Of a stretch of DNA of 64,000 nucleotides, positions 61,180-64,000 are shown piece by piece. The stretch is from Paracoccaceae bacterium (GTDB taxonomy: Bacteria; Pseudomonadota; Alphaproteobacteria; Rhodobacterales; Rhodobacteraceae). How positions within the stretch are numbered: position 1 is the first letter of the stretch; each line of letters opens with the position of its first letter. The notes below the pieces were generated by a model, which saw only the letters and a list, made by a program, of their open reading frames with translations, did no database searches and was not told where the DNA came from. The DNA lies in contig JAAFAB010000001.1 in assembly GCA_018222585.1 (NCBI GenBank), positions 842,198-906,197 of the forward strand, given 5' to 3'. Both the position numbers and the translations under genes were made by a program.

Positions 61180-62175
61180 TCAGCGGGGGCTTGTGAAGCG
61201 GTGAGCCAGCATTGCGATGATGATGATCGCCCCCTGGACCGCGGCCACGAGGTATTCCGACACCATGTCCGACAGGACCATGACGTTGGCGATGACCTCG
61301 AGAATGAGTGCGCCGGCGACGGTGCCCCAGATATGGGCCTTGCCGCCGCGGAGCAGCGTGCCGCCGATGACGACGGCGGTGATGACCTGCAGCTCCCAGA
61401 GCTGACCGGTGGTCGGCGTGGCGGCGCCGAGTCGCGGCACGTAGCAGATCGCGGCCACGGCGACGCAGAAGCCCTGGATCACGAAGGCCATGGTCCTCAC
61501 CCGGCCGACATGCACGCCCGAGAACCGGGCGACATCGGCGTTCGACCCGACGGCGGTGACCCGGCGGCCGTATTTCGTGCGGTAGAGGATGAAGGCGCCA
61601 AGCAGCGCGATGACCAGCGTGATGATGACGGGGTAGGGCACGCCCAGGAAGTCGCCGAAATAGACCGGCCGGTAGGCGTTGCGCAGGCTGCGGTCGATCG
61701 AGAGCGAGCCGCCGTCGGTCATATAGGTGATCAGCGCCCGGAAGATGCCCATGGTGCCGAGCGTGACGATGAAGGGTTCTATGCGCCCCACGGTGATGAT
61801 CAGCCCGTTCATCAACCCGCAAAGCGAGCCCACCACCAGCGCGACCAGTGCGCCGATCGGGATTGCCCAGGGTCCGAGCGAGGGCGCCAGCGCGTTCATC
61901 GCCATGACCATGATGCCGACGACGAAGGCCAGCATGGAGCCGATCGAGAGGTCGAGCCCCCCGGTCGCGATGACGAAGGTGGCACCGACGCCGATGATCG
62001 CGATGAAGGCGCTCCGCGTGATCACGTTCAGGATGTTGTTCGCCGACATGAAGTTGGAGTTGATCATCGTGCCCAGCAGGATGATCACCCCAAGGGCGAT
62101 GAACGGGGCGAGGTCGCCCCAGCGGATCTTGAAGCCTTCGCTCTCGGGTAGCGTTGCGATCTCGGCGCTGCTCAT
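61180..62175 (-). CDS. Sugar-type ABC permease (RbsC family)
   Basis: 331 residues with about nine spans; ATGGLDLSIGSMLAFVVGIM, GLMNGLIITVGRIEPFIVTLGT and the EAA-like GSNADVARFSGVHVGRVRT are family signatures. Starts four bases inside the ATPase gene. Single permease that would dimerise. Confidence 0.9.
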   Translation of the reverse strand: MSSAEIATLPESEGFKIRWGDLAPFIALGVIILLGTMINSNFMSANNILNVITRSAFIAIIGVGATFVIATGGLDLSIGSMLAFVVGIMVMAMNALAPSLGPWAIPIGALVALVVGSLCGLMNGLIITVGRIEPFIVTLGTMGIFRALITYMTDGGSLSIDRSLRNAYRPVYFGDFLGVPYPVIITLVIALLGAFILYRTKYGRRVTAVGSNADVARFSGVHVGRVRTMAFVIQGFCVAVAAICYVPRLGAATPTTGQLWELQVITAVVIGGTLLRGGKAHIWGTVAGALILEVIANVMVLSDMVSEYLVAAVQGAIIIIAMLAHRFTSPR

Positions 62176-63728
62176 GCGCGTTTCCTCCCCTCGGTGTCCT
62201 TGCCGCTGCTCGCGGCGGCGTAGACGACGTTCTGCTCGGTGATGTCATCGCCCGTCAGCTCGGCGACGAAGCGCCCCGCGCGCATCACCAGCACGCGGTC
62301 GGACAGGCCGACGAGTTCGGGCAGTTCCGACGAGATCACGACGCAGGCCTTCCCGGCCCGGACGAGATCGTCGATGAAGCGGTAGATCTGGCTCTTGTTG
62401 CCAATGTCGATGCCGCGCGTCGGCTCGTCGATGATCACCACCGACGGGTCGGCCTGCATCACCTTGGCCAGAAGCAGCTTCTGCTGGTTGCCGCCGGACA
62501 GCTTGCCGGCCTCGATCGAGAGTGTGCGGACGCGGATGTCGTAGTCCTGCACCGCCGACTTGACGGCTTCGGTTTCCTTTTTCCGGTCGAGACGGAGGCG
62601 CGGATTGATCATGTCCATCGCCTGAAGGATCAGGTTCGGACCAAGCCCTTCGTTCAGCAGGAGGCCTTTCCCCTTGCGGTCCTCGGTCAGGTAGACGAGG
62701 CCTGCAGCCATCAGCGCCTTGACGTCTGGCTTCGTCACCGCCGTGCCGCCCACCCGGATCGCGCCGGCCTGCGAGGGGCGCAAGCCCATCAGACCCTCGA
62801 TCAGCTCGGTGCGGCCCGCTCCGATCATTCCGCCGATGCCCAGCACCTCGCCGGGCCGTACGCTGAAGGAGCCTGTGATCTTGCCATGGTCGACAGAAAG
62901 CTCCTCGACCACCAGAACGGGCTCGGCGGTCGCCGGCTCGCGTTTCGGCGGGTAGAGCATGGACAGCTCGCGTCCCACCATCAGTTCCGCCATCTGGCGC
63001 TGGTCGAGGGTCTCGGCGGGCCAAGTGCCAATCATCTTGCCGTCGCGCAGGACGGTGACGCGGTCGGCCAACGCCTCGACCTCTTCCAGCCGGTGCGAGA
63101 TGTAGAGGACGGCCACCCCTTGTGCGCGCAGGTTCCGGACGATGTCGAGCAGGGCGTCGACCTCGTCGTTGGCGAGCATCGCGGTCGGTTCGTCGAGGAT
63201 GATGACCTTGCGGTCGTCGAGCAGGGCGCGGGCGATCTGCACCAGCTGGCGCTGCGCCAGCGGCAACTCGCCCACGACGGTCCAGGGCCGCGCGGTCGAG
63301 CCGACCCGCGCCAGGACCTCGGCAGTGCGCCGGTTCATCTGCTTGTCGTCCACCGCGAAGAAGCGGGAGAGTTCGCGGCCGAGGAAGAGGTTCTGCGCCA
63401 CGGTAAGATCGGGCGCCAGCAGGATCTCCTGGTGCACCAGGACGATCCCGGCATCCTCGGCCTGGACGGCATCGAAGAAGGCGACCGGAGTGCCGGCCAT
63501 CGCCAAAGTGCCGCCAGTCGGTTCCGCGTGACCGGAGAGGAGCCGCATCAGGGTGGACTTGCCGGCCCCGTTCTCCCCGATAATGGCATGGACCTCGCCC
63601 GCGTTGATGTCGAGCGTCACATCGGTGAGCACCGTGATCGGACCATAAGCCTTCGACAGCGTATCTGCCCGAAGCACCGGCCCGGGGGCCGTCCGGGCAC
63701 CCGTGGTATCGCTCGCCTGCATGCTCAT
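62172..63728 (-). CDS. Double-domain sugar ABC ATPase (RbsA/MglA type)
   Basis: 518 residues with two nucleotide-binding domains. Domain 1: Walker A GENGAGKST, a degenerate signature LPLAQRQ, Walker B VIILDEPTAML. Domain 2: degenerate Walker A GMIGAGRTE, signature LSGGNQQK, Walker B VVIIDEPTRGI. This is the usual asymmetric pattern of ribose and galactoside ATPases. Its ATG overlaps the stop of the GntR gene. Confidence 0.9.
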   Translation of the reverse strand: MSMQASDTTGARTAPGPVLRADTLSKAYGPITVLTDVTLDINAGEVHAIIGENGAGKSTLMRLLSGHAEPTGGTLAMAGTPVAFFDAVQAEDAGIVLVHQEILLAPDLTVAQNLFLGRELSRFFAVDDKQMNRRTAEVLARVGSTARPWTVVGELPLAQRQLVQIARALLDDRKVIILDEPTAMLANDEVDALLDIVRNLRAQGVAVLYISHRLEEVEALADRVTVLRDGKMIGTWPAETLDQRQMAELMVGRELSMLYPPKREPATAEPVLVVEELSVDHGKITGSFSVRPGEVLGIGGMIGAGRTELIEGLMGLRPSQAGAIRVGGTAVTKPDVKALMAAGLVYLTEDRKGKGLLLNEGLGPNLILQAMDMINPRLRLDRKKETEAVKSAVQDYDIRVRTLSIEAGKLSGGNQQKLLLAKVMQADPSVVIIDEPTRGIDIGNKSQIYRFIDDLVRAGKACVVISSELPELVGLSDRVLVMRAGRFVAELTGDDITEQNVVYAAASSGKDTEGRKRA

Positions 63729-64000
63729 TCGAAGGCCGCCACCAACCGGTCGCGCGACCGTGCGATGTGATCGTGCATCGCCGAATATGCTCCGTCTGCG
63801 TCGCCCGCCCGGAAGGCCGCCAGAAGGCGTTCGTGTTCCTCGAGCGCCTCCTGCGTGACGCGGCTGTGGAACATCAGGCGGAAGATGTGCAGGTGAATAT
63901 GCTGATCGTTGAGCGCCTGCCGCACGAAGGCGTTGTCGGCCGCGCGCAGGATCTCGTCGTGGAAATGCGCGTCCGCCCGGGCAAAGCGGGAGTAGCGGCT
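63725..64000 (-). CDS. GntR/FadR-family regulator, C-terminal part only
   Basis: 92 codons ending the window: the FCD effector domain with HFHDEILRAADNAFV and the metal-ligand HLHIFRLMFHSR and HDHIARSRDR. The DNA-binding domain is outside. Overlapping the ATPase start by four bases, it leads the operon and presumably represses it until the transported sugar-like ligand binds. Confidence 0.85.
   Translation of the reverse strand, partial: SRYSRFARADAHFHDEILRAADNAFVRQALNDQHIHLHIFRLMFHSRVTQEALEEHERLLAAFRAGDADGAYSAMHDHIARSRDRLVAAFE

Noticed and set aside
1-64000. CRISPR arrays, tRNA and rRNA genes
   Set aside because: I saw no regularly spaced short repeats and no cloverleaf or rRNA signature; the repeats found are dispersed and irregular.

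Overview
The window looks like a high-GC alphaproteobacterium of the order Rhodobacterales (Roseobacter/Paracoccus-like). The basis is strongly G/C-biased third codon positions, abundant TRAP and ABC solute transporters, Shine-Dalgarno-preceded genes packed with 4-bp ATGA overlaps, a cobalamin riboswitch, and the kinds of transposase relics seen. This is a family-level impression from reading; no 16S or database comparison was possible. It is accessory-rich: compact operons are separated by 300-900 bp tracts of decayed genes, broken insertion sequences and dispersed repeats.

Layout. 0-5 kb: SGNH hydrolase (cut by the window edge), COG0523 zinc-type GTPase with a Zur-like operator, flavin reductase-like protein behind an M24 peptidase relic, and a LysR regulator divergent from a periplasmic NTF2-like protein. 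6-11.3 kb: two-component system (an NtrC-like regulator with the variant loop GAFPGA) followed by an oxalate/formate-antiporter-family transporter. 11.8-13 kb: AtoE-type short-chain fatty acid transporter. 13.8-14.4 kb: Ig-like adhesin and IS110 relics. 14.9-17.9 kb: arsR-arsO-MFS arsenic operon next to a small tyrosine recombinase. 18.9-24.4 kb: MarR/membrane protein pair, HxlR-SDR-VOC module bracketed by degenerate direct repeats, and a DUF2269 plus SDR-DoxX pair. 24.9-31 kb: polysaccharide deacetylase-like and RgpF-like genes, MarC, and a CPA1 antiporter with a cyclic-nucleotide-binding tail. 31.4-33.1 kb: an AT-richer stand-alone DUF262/DUF1524 (GmrSD-type) defence-like gene. 33.4-34.8 kb: TetR/SDR pair. 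35.2-38.2 kb: promoter with a perfect palindrome, cobalamin riboswitch, truncated ABC ATPase, DUF2946 and PepSY membrane protein. 38.7-40.8 kb: acyltransferase-SGNH protein. 41.1-45 kb: wreckage of a conjugative or integrative element (IS1182-type insertion, VirD4/TraG fragment fused to a serine-recombinase fragment, IS3 end inside an IS256 relic).

The most interesting part is 44.9-58.6 kb. Two divergent operons flank a regulator gene. The minus arm encodes an NMT1/SsuABC-type ABC transporter with two permeases, a uridine phosphorylase-like enzyme and phosphopentomutase. The plus arm encodes an XRE regulator, a TRAP transporter, PyrK, class 1B PyrD, an M20 carbamoylase/hydantoinase-type amidohydrolase, PyrE and an unknown 106-residue protein. 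The same 14-base word lies upstream of both arms. The simplest reading is a pyrimidine-precursor uptake and conversion island: nucleoside import and phosphorolysis can feed ribose-5-phosphate and so PRPP on one side, while dihydroorotate/orotate import, oxidation and phosphoribosylation to OMP happen on the other. The alternative is an orotate-degrading route (PyrK/PyrD in reverse plus a carbamoyl-aspartate amidohydrolase). This is inference from gene content; substrate specificity is not readable from sequence.

59.5-64 kb: a GntR-RbsA-RbsC-RbsB-DJ-1 sugar-type ABC operon that runs off the window.
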